A DNA stretch of 40,448 nucleotides. Origin: Flavobacteriaceae bacterium (GTDB lineage Bacteria > Bacteroidota > Bacteroidia > Flavobacteriales > Flavobacteriaceae). Position numbers and translations under genes: made by a program. The stretch covers positions 1-40,448 of the forward strand of contig JANQHL010000139.1 of NCBI GenBank assembly GCA_028277085.1, given 5' to 3'. Position 1 is the first letter of the stretch. Every line of letters starts with the position of its first letter. Below, piece by piece: positions 8,350 through 16,416 of the stretch. Under the pieces are notes generated by a model. It ran no database searches. It saw only the letters and a list, made by a program, of their open reading frames with translations, and was not told the origin of the DNA.

Positions 8350-9516
8350 ATGAAAACTAAAAAGGGAATCAACACCATATGCGCACATGTAGGTGCGGTC
8401 AAAGATGAGCGCTTCAAAGGAGCGGTATCCCCTTTGTATATGGCCACTTCTTACGCCTTTGATGATATTGATGAAAAGCGGTATCCCAGATATTTTAATA
8501 CGCCTAACCAACAGGCGTTGGCACAAAAGATTGCGGCTTTGGAACATACCGAATCCGGCATGATCTTCGGAAGTGGGATGGCGGCTATTAGCCATACGTT
8601 AATGGCCTTTTTGAAAGCCGGAGACCATATCGTGTTTCAGCAGACATTGTACGGTGGCACCTATAATTTTGCTACTACCCAACTGGAAAAATATGGGATT
8701 TCCTATTCTTTTACTCAGGGATGGCAAGCTGCGGATTTTGAGCGGGAGATTCGACCCAACACCAAGCTGATTTATGTAGAAACGCCTTCAAATCCCTTAT
8801 TGACCATTACCGATTTAGAGGCCGTAGGGTCACTAGCAAAATCGAAGGGAATACTGACCGTGATCGACAATACTTTTGCCAGCCCGGTGAATCAAAATCC
8901 TGCGGATTTTGGAATAGACATCATACTACATAGTGCCACCAAATACATGGGAGGGCATTCCGATATCTGTGCCGGGGCAGTTGCTGCTTCCGAAGAGCAT
9001 ATTGAACGGCTATGGCACTCTTCCATCTGTTTTGGAGGAAGTTTGAGCGATCAAACAGTTTGGCTTTTAGAACGGAGTTTAAAGACCATGGGACTGCGGG
9101 TTAAGGCACAAAGCGATAATGCGTTGGCACTGGCAAAACAGCTGAAAAAGCATGAGGACATTACTGCCGTATACTATCCCGGATTGGAATCCCATCCGGA
9201 ACATGAATTGGCAAAAAAACAGATGCAGGGTTTTGGGGGAATGTTATCGTTTGAATTGCATGCTTCTTTGGACGCGTTACAGTTTATGAAATCATTACAA
9301 CTAATTAAACCTTCTATGAGCCTTGCTGGAGTAGAAAGTACGGTAACTTCTCCGGCAATGACCTCCCACGCTTTGATGGATCCTGAGGATAGAAAAAAAC
9401 AAGGGATCAATGACGGACTAATTCGTTTTTCTGTGGGGATAGAGGAGGAAGAAGACCTAATTAAAGATATCGTTCAGGCAGTTGAGCAGGTTAAATCTAA
9501 ATCGGTAATACTCTAA
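8350..9516 (+). CDS. Trans-sulfuration family PLP enzyme (Cys/Met metabolism)
   Basis: The track start at 8347 is a TTG; the ATG at 8350 is preferred. The 388-residue protein belongs to the Cys/Met metabolism PLP family (cystathionine gamma-synthase, beta/gamma-lyase, methionine gamma-lyase). The PLP lysine is about K198 in HSATKYMGGHSD, preceded by VETPSNP and VIDNTFASP, and the tetramer-contact Tyr/Arg segment reads YPRYFNTPN instead of the commoner YxRxxNPT. C-terminal SLAGVESTVTSPA is typical. The exact reaction cannot be decided from motifs. It shares a TAATG overlap with bshB1, so it could feed or recycle cysteine for bacillithiol. Confidence 0.9.
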   Translation: MKTKKGINTICAHVGAVKDERFKGAVSPLYMATSYAFDDIDEKRYPRYFNTPNQQALAQKIAALEHTESGMIFGSGMAAISHTLMAFLKAGDHIVFQQTLYGGTYNFATTQLEKYGISYSFTQGWQAADFEREIRPNTKLIYVETPSNPLLTITDLEAVGSLAKSKGILTVIDNTFASPVNQNPADFGIDIILHSATKYMGGHSDICAGAVAASEEHIERLWHSSICFGGSLSDQTVWLLERSLKTMGLRVKAQSDNALALAKQLKKHEDITAVYYPGLESHPEHELAKKQMQGFGGMLSFELHASLDALQFMKSLQLIKPSMSLAGVESTVTSPAMTSHALMDPEDRKKQGINDGLIRFSVGIEEEEDLIKDIVQAVEQVKSKSVIL

Positions 9517-10238
9517 TGAAGTTGGATCTTTTAGTTTTTGGAGCGCATCCGGACGATGCTGAATTGGGTGCCGGGGCAACTATTGCCAAGGAAGTGGCCC
9601 AGGGAAAAAAAGTAGGAATTATAGATTTAACCCGAGGGGAACTAGGTACCAGAGGTACAGCCGAAATTAGGGATAAGGAAGCCATTAGGGCAGCTGAGGT
9701 GTTAGGGGTACAGGTTCGTGAAAACCTTGAATTTGCAGATGGTTTTTTTGTAAACGATAAGGCCCACCAAATGGAAGTGATCAAAATGGTTCGAAAGTAT
9801 CGTCCGGAAATTGTACTATGTAATGCTGTTTCGGATAGACATATTGACCATGCCAGGGGTGCTGCACTGGTAAGTGACGCCTGTTTTTTAAGCGGATTGG
9901 TTAAAATAGATACTAAAATGGAAGGAGATGATCTATGGCAAGAGCCCTGGCGCCCAAAAAGTGTCTATCACTACATTCAATGGAAAAACCTGGAACCGGA
10001 TTTTGTGGTTGATGTTTCGGACTATATTGAGAAAAAGACTGAGGCCATCCTGGCGTATTCCTCTCAATTCTATGACCCGAATAGTGAAGAACCGGAAACA
10101 CCTATTAGCAGTAAGAATTTCATCGAAAGTGTTAACTACAGGGCTCGGGATCTTGGTAGGCTAGTTGGAGTGGAATATGCTGAAGGGTTTACGGCAGAGC
10201 GCCTTTTGGCGGTTACACAACTGGACGATTTACTCTAG
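9516..10238 (+). CDS. bshB1: Bacillithiol biosynthesis deacetylase BshB1
   Basis: A 240-residue LmbE/PIG-L-type zinc deacetylase. The zinc motif GAHPDDAELG is at the N-terminus (His11, Asp13/14) and the later ligand lies in DRHIDHARG near residue 110. TRGELGTRG is characteristic of the BshB1 branch, which removes the acetyl group from GlcNAc-malate to give GlcN-malate, the second step of bacillithiol synthesis. The start ATG overlaps the previous stop (TAATG). Bacillithiol is known from Bacteroidota. bshA and bshC are not in this window. Confidence 0.92.
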   Translation: MKLDLLVFGAHPDDAELGAGATIAKEVAQGKKVGIIDLTRGELGTRGTAEIRDKEAIRAAEVLGVQVRENLEFADGFFVNDKAHQMEVIKMVRKYRPEIVLCNAVSDRHIDHARGAALVSDACFLSGLVKIDTKMEGDDLWQEPWRPKSVYHYIQWKNLEPDFVVDVSDYIEKKTEAILAYSSQFYDPNSEEPETPISSKNFIESVNYRARDLGRLVGVEYAEGFTAERLLAVTQLDDLL

Positions 10239-10243
10239 TGGCA

Positions 10244-12337
10244 CTAACTGGCCTTCTGATATCGCTTCGTTACTTTCGGAAGGGTGAAATAAAAGGTTGA
10301 TCCTTTTTTAGGGGTACTCTCTACCCATATTCTTCCACGGTTTTTGACCACCATTTCCTGGCAAAGGTAAAGCCCTAGTCCTGTGCCCTTTTCATCGTTA
10401 GTGCCGTAGGTGGTAATATTGGAGTTTTCGCTAAAAATATGTTGCTGGGTGCTCTCGTCCATACCAATCCCAGTGTCCCTTACCTTAATCTTCCAATGTT
10501 CACTGTCTTCTTCTGCCTCCAGGGTGATCAAACCATTTTTCGGAGTAAACTTTATACTATTACTTAATAGATTTCGTAGGACAACATCAATGTGATTCTC
10601 GTCAGCAAAGGCTAAACTGTTTTCTGGTATTTGATCAATAATTTTAATGGATTTTTTATTGGCCATCTCAGACATCAGATTAACATTGCTTGCTACCAGT
10701 TTGTTAATGCTTACCATCTTAGGCCTGGAAACTGTTCCATTCAGTTGGGCATGACCCCAAGACAATAAATTGTTAAGGGTAAAAAGGATATGGTCTACAT
10801 CAGATTTCAATTTTGGAATGAACCTTGAAAAATCTTTTTTGGCAATATCGCCGGATGAAAACAATTTTAGCATCCCCTGTAATGCTCCAATCGGCCCTCG
10901 TAAATCGTGTCCAATTATGGAGAAAAGCTTGTCCTTAGTTTTGTTAATCCCGTCTAATTCTGCTTCCCTATTCCTTAAGTTTTTGGTATTGACTTGTAAT
11001 TCCTTATACAAGCGTTTTAGTTTTTTTTGATTGAAATAAAGCGGAATCGCAGCAGCAAGTAATACGATCAGGACGATAATGGACAGATTAACATAATTCC
11101 GCTGTCGGGCCAATGCTTTTTGATTAGTGGAAATCAACTCCGCCTTTTGCTTGTCGTAATTAATTTGTGTTTTTAAAAGCGTTAGGGTTTTTTTGTTCTC
11201 ATCTTTATACAGGGAGTCTGATAGTGCTTGGAAGATTTCGTGATAGTACAAGGCTTTTTCAAAATCGTTGCCGTTTTTGTTGATACGATACAATGTCTCT
11301 GCACAGTCCCGTTGTCCTTCAAGGGATTTGATTTTTTTTGAAATAGTATATCCCTGCAGGGCGTATCGGGAGGAAATAGTGTCTTCACCAAGACCCAAAT
11401 AAGATGCAGCCAAACCATTTAAAAGATCAATTCTGCTCCGATCATCTTCCAGGTTTTTGTGTAAGAGCTGACTTTGGTCATACCAATGTAATGCCCATCT
11501 GTATTTCTCCTGCGCCAGGTAGATTTCCCCTTTCACGCCATAGGCAAAAGCGAGCCAATCATATATTTCGTTTTTTTCTAAAATGGCGATACTTTTGTTT
11601 ACATACTGCATAGCCAATTGGTGTTGACCTATTTCAGAATACAGCTCACCCAGATTACTAAAGGTTTCTGCCATAATTAGTTCATCGCCAATTGCTTCAT
11701 TAAGTTTTTGTACCTCTTCATAGAATTCCAGCGCTTCTCCATATTCTTTTTGTGAAGAATAAAGGCCTGCAATGTTCTCATTAATGATAGAGAGCATCAG
11801 TTTGTTGTCTATTTCCATGGCGAGATCAATACCCTTCAAATAGCTTTTTAACGCGTCGGCATAGTTTCCGGAATAGGAGTATTCCGCCCCTAAGTCATTA
11901 AGAATACCGGCTTTGATTTCAGCATTTCCCAGAGAATCAGCCAGAATGAAGGATTGTTGGTAATAGCTGATTGATTTTTCGCTTTCGCCTTTATCTGAAT
12001 AGTAATCGCCAATATTGGTCAATGCCTGACACTCTCCAAGTGTATATTGTAGCGCTTTACTCAAGCTCAGTGCTCGGTTGGAAAGATTGTAGAGGCTATC
12101 GAGTTTAACAAAACGATAGGATCTCCCCAACTGGTTGATCAAGTTGATATAGCGTTGACTTTGTAGGGTATCCAGCCCTTTTTTTTCGAATACCCGTATG
12201 GTAAGGGCAAGGCTGTCCCGGGTATCCTGTTGACTATAAACAACATGTGATGGGGATAGGCAAAGTAGTAATACAATGAAAAAGCCCACCACTTTGGGGA
12301 GGCTGATAAATGTAATATTAGCTGCAGCTTGAGGCAT
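10244..12337 (-). CDS. TPR-containing sensor histidine kinase
   Basis: The track starts at 12382. The Met at 12337 gives a better signal peptide (hydrophobic VVGFFIVLLLCL then SHVVYSQQ), and a -7-like box lies between the two candidates. Layout: about six to seven periplasmic TPR-like repeats (residues 40-390), one TM helix (YVNLSIIVLIVLLAAAIPLYF), a short coiled coil, a HisKA domain with phosphoacceptor His in IIGHDLRGP, and a HATPase_c domain (N box NLLSNSIKF, G1 DTGIGMD, G2 GTGLGLYL). No receiver or DNA-binding domain is attached and no partner regulator is adjacent, so it is an orphan kinase here. The stop is 5 nt from the convergent bshB1 stop. Confidence 0.92.
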   Translation of the reverse strand: MPQAAANITFISLPKVVGFFIVLLLCLSPSHVVYSQQDTRDSLALTIRVFEKKGLDTLQSQRYINLINQLGRSYRFVKLDSLYNLSNRALSLSKALQYTLGECQALTNIGDYYSDKGESEKSISYYQQSFILADSLGNAEIKAGILNDLGAEYSYSGNYADALKSYLKGIDLAMEIDNKLMLSIINENIAGLYSSQKEYGEALEFYEEVQKLNEAIGDELIMAETFSNLGELYSEIGQHQLAMQYVNKSIAILEKNEIYDWLAFAYGVKGEIYLAQEKYRWALHWYDQSQLLHKNLEDDRSRIDLLNGLAASYLGLGEDTISSRYALQGYTISKKIKSLEGQRDCAETLYRINKNGNDFEKALYYHEIFQALSDSLYKDENKKTLTLLKTQINYDKQKAELISTNQKALARQRNYVNLSIIVLIVLLAAAIPLYFNQKKLKRLYKELQVNTKNLRNREAELDGINKTKDKLFSIIGHDLRGPIGALQGMLKLFSSGDIAKKDFSRFIPKLKSDVDHILFTLNNLLSWGHAQLNGTVSRPKMVSINKLVASNVNLMSEMANKKSIKIIDQIPENSLAFADENHIDVVLRNLLSNSIKFTPKNGLITLEAEEDSEHWKIKVRDTGIGMDESTQQHIFSENSNITTYGTNDEKGTGLGLYLCQEMVVKNRGRIWVESTPKKGSTFYFTLPKVTKRYQKAS

Positions 12338-12357
12338 ATCCCTAATCCAATTGGAGC

Positions 12358-12402
12358 TAAACTTATTGTATCCACTAATCACTCCCCAATTAATGTTGTG
12401 AA
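12358..12402 (-). promoter_or_regulatory. Possible LytTR half-site plus -7 box for the TPR kinase
   Basis: On the minus strand TTCACAACAT starts at 12402 and TAAGTTTA (TAnnTTTG with one mismatch) starts 37 nt later at 12365, the same offset as in the three promoters at 29.9-30.5 kb. The partner repeat expected 21 bp further upstream is absent (4 of 10 match). If real, it supports 12337 as the kinase start. Confidence 0.25.
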
Positions 12403-12541
12403 GCGGCTATTTTTGTGTGTTTCGGACTAGCAAATGTGCATTTTGTCGATGATTTAGAGATAAGGGCTCTTGGATATCAAAATAAACCTTGTTGGATAAC
12501 GAAAAATGAAGTCATGTAAATTAGAATGGCTGCATTTTATA

Positions 12542-12573
12542 TTTGAACTATAACCGAAAAAAAATTACCTTTG
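12542..12573 (+). promoter_or_regulatory. Promoter of tRNA-His
   Basis: TTTG (12542-12545) and TACCTTTG (12566-12573) are separated by 20 bp, a full match to the Bacteroidota -33/-7 promoter. Transcription would begin near 12578-12580, about ten bases before the mature tRNA. Confidence 0.75.
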
Positions 12574-12588
12574 CCCACGCTAAAAAAT

Positions 12589-12663
12589 GGTGGTTGTAGC
12601 TCAGTTGGTTAGAGCGCTGGATTGTGGTTCCAGAGGTCGCCGGTTCGAACCCGGTCTTCCACC
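12589..12663 (+). tRNA. tRNA-His (anticodon GTG)
   Basis: The cloverleaf is clear: D arm GCTC/GAGC, anticodon stem CTGGA/TCCAG with loop TTGTGGT (anticodon GTG), T arm around TTCGAAC, and a 3' strand ending CTTCCAC plus C73. A G precedes position 1 and can pair with C73, the G-1 identity element of tRNA-His. As drawn, acceptor positions 5-68 and 6-67 are U-U mismatches. CCA is not fully encoded (CCT follows). It has its own promoter and terminator. Confidence 0.95.
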
Positions 12664-12666
12664 CCT

Positions 12667-12710
12667 AAAGAATGGAGCGTTCTCTTTTAAAATCGCTCCA
12701 TTCTTTTATT
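12667..12710 (+). terminator. Intrinsic terminator of tRNA-His
   Basis: A perfect 13-bp stem, AAAGAATGGAGCG (12667-12679) with CGCTCCATTCTTT (12694-12706), is followed by a T-rich tail, immediately after the tRNA. Confidence 0.85.
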
Positions 12711-13058
12711 TACAGCACATCGCAAACTTGTCGTAACTCAGTTTTCATTCGTTTTGCTAAAAATGCGTGTCAAATCAATCTAAAATTTCAAAAAATTCAG
12801 GTGTAAATAATTGAAAATCAATATGTAAATAATAGAAGTATAGCTAAGAAGACGCTGGTCTTCTACCCTAGGAATAAACCCAATCCATCGGATTGCACTT
12901 ATTATAGATAAGACACCAGGACACACTTTTGCAGGACAACTTACAGGAACTCTATTGCTAATTCATTCACTAAGAAGTAGAAAGGGCAAAGGGCAAAGAA
13001 TCACTTAGGGATATGATTAACCAGGTAATGAAGAAGCAGGGGGCGAAGGATTGAAACA
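12711..13058. other. AT-rich gene-free stretch after tRNA-His
   Basis: I see no convincing gene here. The stretch holds two short perfect hairpins, AGAAGAC-GCTG-GTCTTCT near 12850 and CAATCC-ATC-GGATTG near 12890. It also holds a start-less open frame of 26 codons (12974-13054, plus) ending KQGAKD, which has the basic look of a protein C-terminus and could be a remnant of a lost gene. No integrase, IS end or convincing att duplication was found. Confidence 0.5.
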
Positions 13059-13088
13059 AAAAAAGAGAGCTTAACGGCTCTCTTTTTT
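13059..13088. terminator. Strong bidirectional terminator
   Basis: AAAAAAGAGAGC (13059-13070) pairs with GCTCTCTTTTTT (13077-13088) around a 6-nt loop. The A-run and T-run flanks let it work on both strands. On the minus strand it closes the short unit that starts at about 13213. Confidence 0.85.
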
Positions 13089-13157
13089 AATTCTTAAGTT
13101 TGAGTTTGAGGTCTAAATTCAAACGATGATGGTTAATTGTTTGACAGACAGAAAAGG

Positions 13158-13214
13158 CTAACCAATCGTCTCCTCTTCTTCTGTAATTGATGAATTAATA
13201 ATTGTTGTTATCAT
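13158..13214 (-). CDS. 18-aa Ile/Thr-rich micro-ORF (leader-peptide-like)
   Basis: Too short for the ORF track. From the ATG at 13214 it reads MITTIINSSITEEEETIG and stops. Five Ile and four Thr make up half the peptide, the composition of a threonine/isoleucine attenuator leader such as ThrL. It begins within a few bases of the start site predicted from an excellent promoter (13219-13248), so the message would be leaderless. It is followed about 70 nt later by a strong terminator, but no amino-acid biosynthesis gene lies beyond. It may be an orphan leader, a small protein, or simply the 5' end of a small RNA. Confidence 0.35.
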   Translation of the reverse strand: MITTIINSSITEEEETIG

Positions 13215-13218
13215 AGTA

Positions 13219-13248
13219 CAAAAATATAGTTTAAATGTTAATGGCAAA
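13219..13248 (-). promoter_or_regulatory. Promoter of the micro-ORF/small RNA unit
   Basis: On the minus strand TTTG (13248-13245) and TATTTTTG (13226-13219) are separated by 18 nt, close to the Bacteroidota -33/-7 consensus. It starts just after the stop of the 327-aa ORF, so the unit is independently transcribed. Confidence 0.65.
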
Positions 13249-13250
13249 GT

Positions 13251-14234
13251 TTATTTTGTAAAAATTAACCTACAACCTTGCCTTGGTAGGATTAATCCTT
13301 GATACCTTGCTTGGAGTATAGTCGTATCACCATTGTGGTTTTTTGACTCCCTAAATTCCTTTTTAGTTCCCATAGCATAAAATTTTAAATTCAATTCCCT
13401 AGGAAAGGTTACCATTAGTTTAAAATTTTTAATAAGCTGATTTGCTCGGATACTCTTGTTATTTTCCACAATTAAGCTATAACACTTTTCTTCTTCCCTT
13501 TCGATTAAATAACTAGTTGTCCCCTTTAATTCTTTATTATGTTTCACAGAAATCGTGCCATTCCTCTTCCTAATTGTGGGCTTGTTCTCTGGCTTATCCA
13601 AATCCACTTCAGATTCATTTATCTTTAGGCTGATAAGTTCGTAGCCTGATCTTTCGTGGTCAGTTTTTGGGTGTTTAAAAGTAGAGGAGGTTTTAAAATG
13701 AATAGGTTGTGAACCCATTGCTTTTATTGTAAATTCTTCCTTCTCATTCAGAATTATATATTGCTTTTCATCATCAAGAAATGAAATATGAATTTCATAG
13801 TTAAAATTGTCATAATACCATTTAGCGTCTGTTGGAACATAGCCAAGAAGTGCCTCAGAGATATCTCTAGTAAGCTCAGGAAAACGAGATTGATATAATT
13901 GTTTAGTTACATTTTCCCAAATAGTGTTTATATCACTCCTAACACTTAAATGTTCATCACAATATACCACCTTACGCAATTGGTCCCTAAAAATGTCGGT
14001 AAAGAACTTAGATTTTACGATAGCTGAAAAAACACCACTAGCAACTATAATTGATCCCAACGTTCTTAACAAATCTTTCACCCAATCCTTATGTATGAAT
14101 ACTGCAAAAGAAAGCAGTAGTAAAATGATTCCAATTGTTAGACTATAGGTAAGGATATTCTGTTGATACTGGATTTTTACATATCTCCACTTCATATTAA
14201 AAGAACGTTTTTGGTTGGTATATGGTTTGTTCAT
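13251..14234 (-). CDS. Unidentified membrane protein, two N-terminal TM helices
   Basis: I do not recognise this 327-residue protein. Residues 27-47 and 55-73 are two strongly hydrophobic helices with a short loop, followed by a soluble domain of about 250 residues rich in Lys, Glu and beta-type segments and without any catalytic motif that I can name. The topology (hairpin membrane anchor plus large soluble part) resembles many membrane effectors of bacterial defence systems, but no sensor or nucleotidyltransferase is next to it. An internal Met at 14195 is an alternative start. It follows a 73-aa ORF by 38 nt on the same strand. Its A/T-rich codon use differs from the surrounding metabolic genes, and it sits close to a tRNA gene, suggesting acquisition. 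Confidence 0.7.
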   Translation of the reverse strand: MNKPYTNQKRSFNMKWRYVKIQYQQNILTYSLTIGIILLLLSFAVFIHKDWVKDLLRTLGSIIVASGVFSAIVKSKFFTDIFRDQLRKVVYCDEHLSVRSDINTIWENVTKQLYQSRFPELTRDISEALLGYVPTDAKWYYDNFNYEIHISFLDDEKQYIILNEKEEFTIKAMGSQPIHFKTSSTFKHPKTDHERSGYELISLKINESEVDLDKPENKPTIRKRNGTISVKHNKELKGTTSYLIEREEEKCYSLIVENNKSIRANQLIKNFKLMVTFPRELNLKFYAMGTKKEFRESKNHNGDTTILQARYQGLILPRQGCRLIFTK

Positions 14235-14272
14235 TAAAACTGAATAATCCCGGAATCCCGTTGCTCATCATC

Positions 14273-14494
14273 CTAAAGCTTCAGTCTTAATTTTATTTTT
14301 CCTCTAATAGCATTGTATTTGGTTGTTTCCAAGCGGTTTTCAATAATTGAATCCATGATCTCTTTGCGTAGGTTTTCGTAGAGGTCCCCTCGAAATGGCT
14401 CAAGCTTATCTTTTGGTGGGGCTTGATCAAAACCATCATTACCGCTAAAAAGGCAACACCAAGGCCAATTTAAAAAACTACTCAAAGACTCCAT
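14273..14494 (-). CDS. Small hypothetical protein (73 aa)
   Basis: Not recognised. The first third is hydrophobic and Trp/Cys-containing (FLNWPWCCLF), the remainder is charged and predicted helical (DLYENLRKEIMDSIIENRLE). It has a normal amino-acid balance and lies 38 nt upstream of the two-TM protein in the same direction, so the two may be one operon. No clear -7 box was found upstream, and a spurious ORF cannot be excluded. Confidence 0.45.
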   Translation of the reverse strand: MESLSSFLNWPWCCLFSGNDGFDQAPPKDKLEPFRGDLYENLRKEIMDSIIENRLETTKYNAIRGKIKLRLKL

Positions 14495-14628
14495 TGTATT
14501 TTTTCCTGTCTGGAATTTTAAGGTCCATTACTGAAAAATTTTTAAGCTATCACAGAGAGCTTTTAAATGTCGAGGGGGGAGGAAACTATCTAATAGTCGT
14601 TAAACACTATTGCCCCGCAATATAAGAG

Positions 14629-14646
14629 GTGAAAACCAATTTTCAC
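14629..14646. repeat. Inverted repeat upstream of the hypothetical gene pair
   Basis: GTGAAAA-CCAA-TTTTCAC is a perfect 7-bp inverted repeat in the 246-nt gap between the M28 gene and the 73-aa ORF. It has no T-run and could be an operator or an RNA hairpin. Nothing else stands out in this gap. Confidence 0.35.
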
Positions 14647-14740
14647 TAAACGAAAGCCTCCTTTTTTCTATGGTTTACGTTGTTAAAGCGTTATAAGAAA
14701 GATCTTATTAAACTTGATTTTTTCTTTGCAAGCCGATCGC

Positions 14741-16297
14741 TCACTTGGCAACCTTATCAACGACAACCTTATCAGGTCGGTTAGCCACTTCCCACGCAGT
14801 ATGGAAAATCAATTGGGCCCGCTTTTGTAAAAGGTCATAATTAATCTTATCCGGGGTATCTCCCGGTTGATGATAATCGGCATGTGTACCGTTGAAGTAA
14901 AAAATGATGGGGATATTGTTCTTCGCAAAATTGTAGTGGTCGCTTCTGTAGTAAAACCGATTCGGATCATTCTCATCATTAAACGTATAATCCAAAACCA
15001 AATTGGTGTATTTGGCGTTCATCTCCTCGGAAAGCTCGTGTAAATCTGTACTCAGTTTATCGGAACCAATTAAATAAATGTAATTCCGATCACCACCTCT
15101 TTTTGGATCTATTCTCCCAATCATATCAATATTGAGATTGGCTACGGTATTTTCCAAGGGAAAAATAGGATCATAATCCGTGTAGTATTTTGATCCTAAT
15201 AAGCCCTTTTCCTCGCCAGTTACGTGTAAAAAGACAATAGATCGTTGCGGTCCCTTGCCTTCATCTGCGGCCTTCTTAAAAGCCTGTGCGATTTCCAGCA
15301 TGGCCACTGTTCCCGAACCATCGTCGTCCGCGCCATTATTGATTTGACCGCCTGCTGTCACTCCAATGTGGTCCAAATGTGAGGAGATCACAACGTATTC
15401 ATCGGGTTTGGTGGTGCCCTTTAAGACAGCAACCACATTCTCCGAGGCAATTTGTTCATTGGCACTTGCTACTGCCAGCTGCAGTTTTGTCTTCAATACT
15501 TCCGTATTCCTCTTAGTGCTGATACCGGGCAATAAGGAGGTAACGGCACGCTTATTTAGCAGGATCAGGAACTGATCCGAAGTTTCCTCCGCCAATTGCA
15601 TCCTCCCGCTATTGTTATTTTTCATAAAATCAAAATAGCGCCTGTATCGGGAAAAATTTTCGGGATCGTAGTACAAAACGCCTATGGCGCCTTTATCTAT
15701 GGCCAGTTGCCTCTTTTTACCTAAGGCTTCCGACATATTACTCCAAACCGATTTTTCATCAGTTCCTGAAATTACATAGGAACCATCATCGTTCATAGGT
15801 TCACCGGATTTGATTAGCGCCACCTTTCCGGAAATATCACGGTTGTAATCGGAGTAGTTTTCTGCTTCTATACCATAGCCTAGATAAACAATTTCCTCGA
15901 ACTGTCCTTCAGCTCCGGAAAAAGTAAGTACATCATCACCCAGGGTAAACGCTTTTTCCCCAATTTGCAATGTTCCCACCGGAACTTTACCTATTTCCAA
16001 TGGTACGGGTTGAAAATAGTCACCATTTTTTTGTGCTGGCGGAATTCCAAGGGACTCATAGTACGCCTTGAGGTATTCAACGGCCTTTTTTTGACCTGGT
16101 TTTCCCGTCTCCCTACCCTCAAAATCATCAGAAGCATAAACAAACAGGTGGGTCTTTAACTCCTCTTCTGTAATTGTAGAAGCGTACTCCACCGGATCCG
16201 AAGTTATTGCTACTGCTTTTTCGGTATCCGCGATGGGCTTTTGATATGAATTGCATGATAAGACAGTACCGAGTACGATCAATACTAACACTTTCAT
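14741..16297 (-). CDS. M28-family zinc aminopeptidase, lipoprotein
   Basis: A 518-residue protein with a lipoprotein signal (VLIVLGTVLSC). A PA (protease-associated) domain interrupts or precedes the catalytic domain at roughly residues 110-270. The M28 catalytic part follows: ISSHLDHIG (first zinc His plus Asp), NNGADDDGSGT (bridging Asp), HVTGEEKGLLGS (catalytic Glu-Glu), NIDMIGR, and RSDHYNFA (last zinc His). This is a complete di-zinc set, so the enzyme should be an active envelope aminopeptidase or dipeptidase. It is divergent from the hydroxyproline operon; supplying free amino acids from peptides to that operon is plausible but not shown. Confidence 0.93.
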   Translation of the reverse strand: MKVLVLIVLGTVLSCNSYQKPIADTEKAVAITSDPVEYASTITEEELKTHLFVYASDDFEGRETGKPGQKKAVEYLKAYYESLGIPPAQKNGDYFQPVPLEIGKVPVGTLQIGEKAFTLGDDVLTFSGAEGQFEEIVYLGYGIEAENYSDYNRDISGKVALIKSGEPMNDDGSYVISGTDEKSVWSNMSEALGKKRQLAIDKGAIGVLYYDPENFSRYRRYFDFMKNNNSGRMQLAEETSDQFLILLNKRAVTSLLPGISTKRNTEVLKTKLQLAVASANEQIASENVVAVLKGTTKPDEYVVISSHLDHIGVTAGGQINNGADDDGSGTVAMLEIAQAFKKAADEGKGPQRSIVFLHVTGEEKGLLGSKYYTDYDPIFPLENTVANLNIDMIGRIDPKRGGDRNYIYLIGSDKLSTDLHELSEEMNAKYTNLVLDYTFNDENDPNRFYYRSDHYNFAKNNIPIIFYFNGTHADYHQPGDTPDKINYDLLQKRAQLIFHTAWEVANRPDKVVVDKVAK

Positions 16298-16384
16298 AGG
16301 AAAAACAATTTATGAAGCCTTAAAATTAGCTAAAAGTGAGGGAATTCGGGTAATTGCGTTTGCATGGTTTTCAAATTGCATTAT

Positions 16385-16406
16385 GTATCTTGTGATGCCA
16401 AGATAC
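16385..16406. promoter_or_regulatory. Perfect palindrome, candidate operator of the hydroxyproline operon
   Basis: GTATCTTG-N6-CAAGATAC is a perfect 8-bp inverted repeat ending 10 nt before the first ATG of the operon. Its position and symmetry suit a repressor site, for example of the GntR type. No regulator gene is adjacent. Confidence 0.5.
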
Positions 16407-16416
16407 AAGATTACCT

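Noticed and set aside
12846-12875. A GGTCTTCtACCC segment resembling the 3' end of tRNA-His, possible att duplication
   Set aside because: It is explained by the right arm of a local hairpin (AGAAGAC-GCTG-GTCTTCT), the similarity is only about 12 bases with a mismatch, and there is no integrase or mobile cargo nearby.
12974-13054. Open frame of 26 codons ending KQGAKD
   Set aside because: No start codon near its 5' end and no recognisable family; at most a remnant, so it is not listed as a gene.
13219-13262. LytTR-like repeat (TTTACAAAAT) upstream of the micro-ORF promoter
   Set aside because: The distance to the -7 box is 36 rather than 37 bp, the 21-bp partner is absent and the promoter already has a good -33 element, so it is probably chance.
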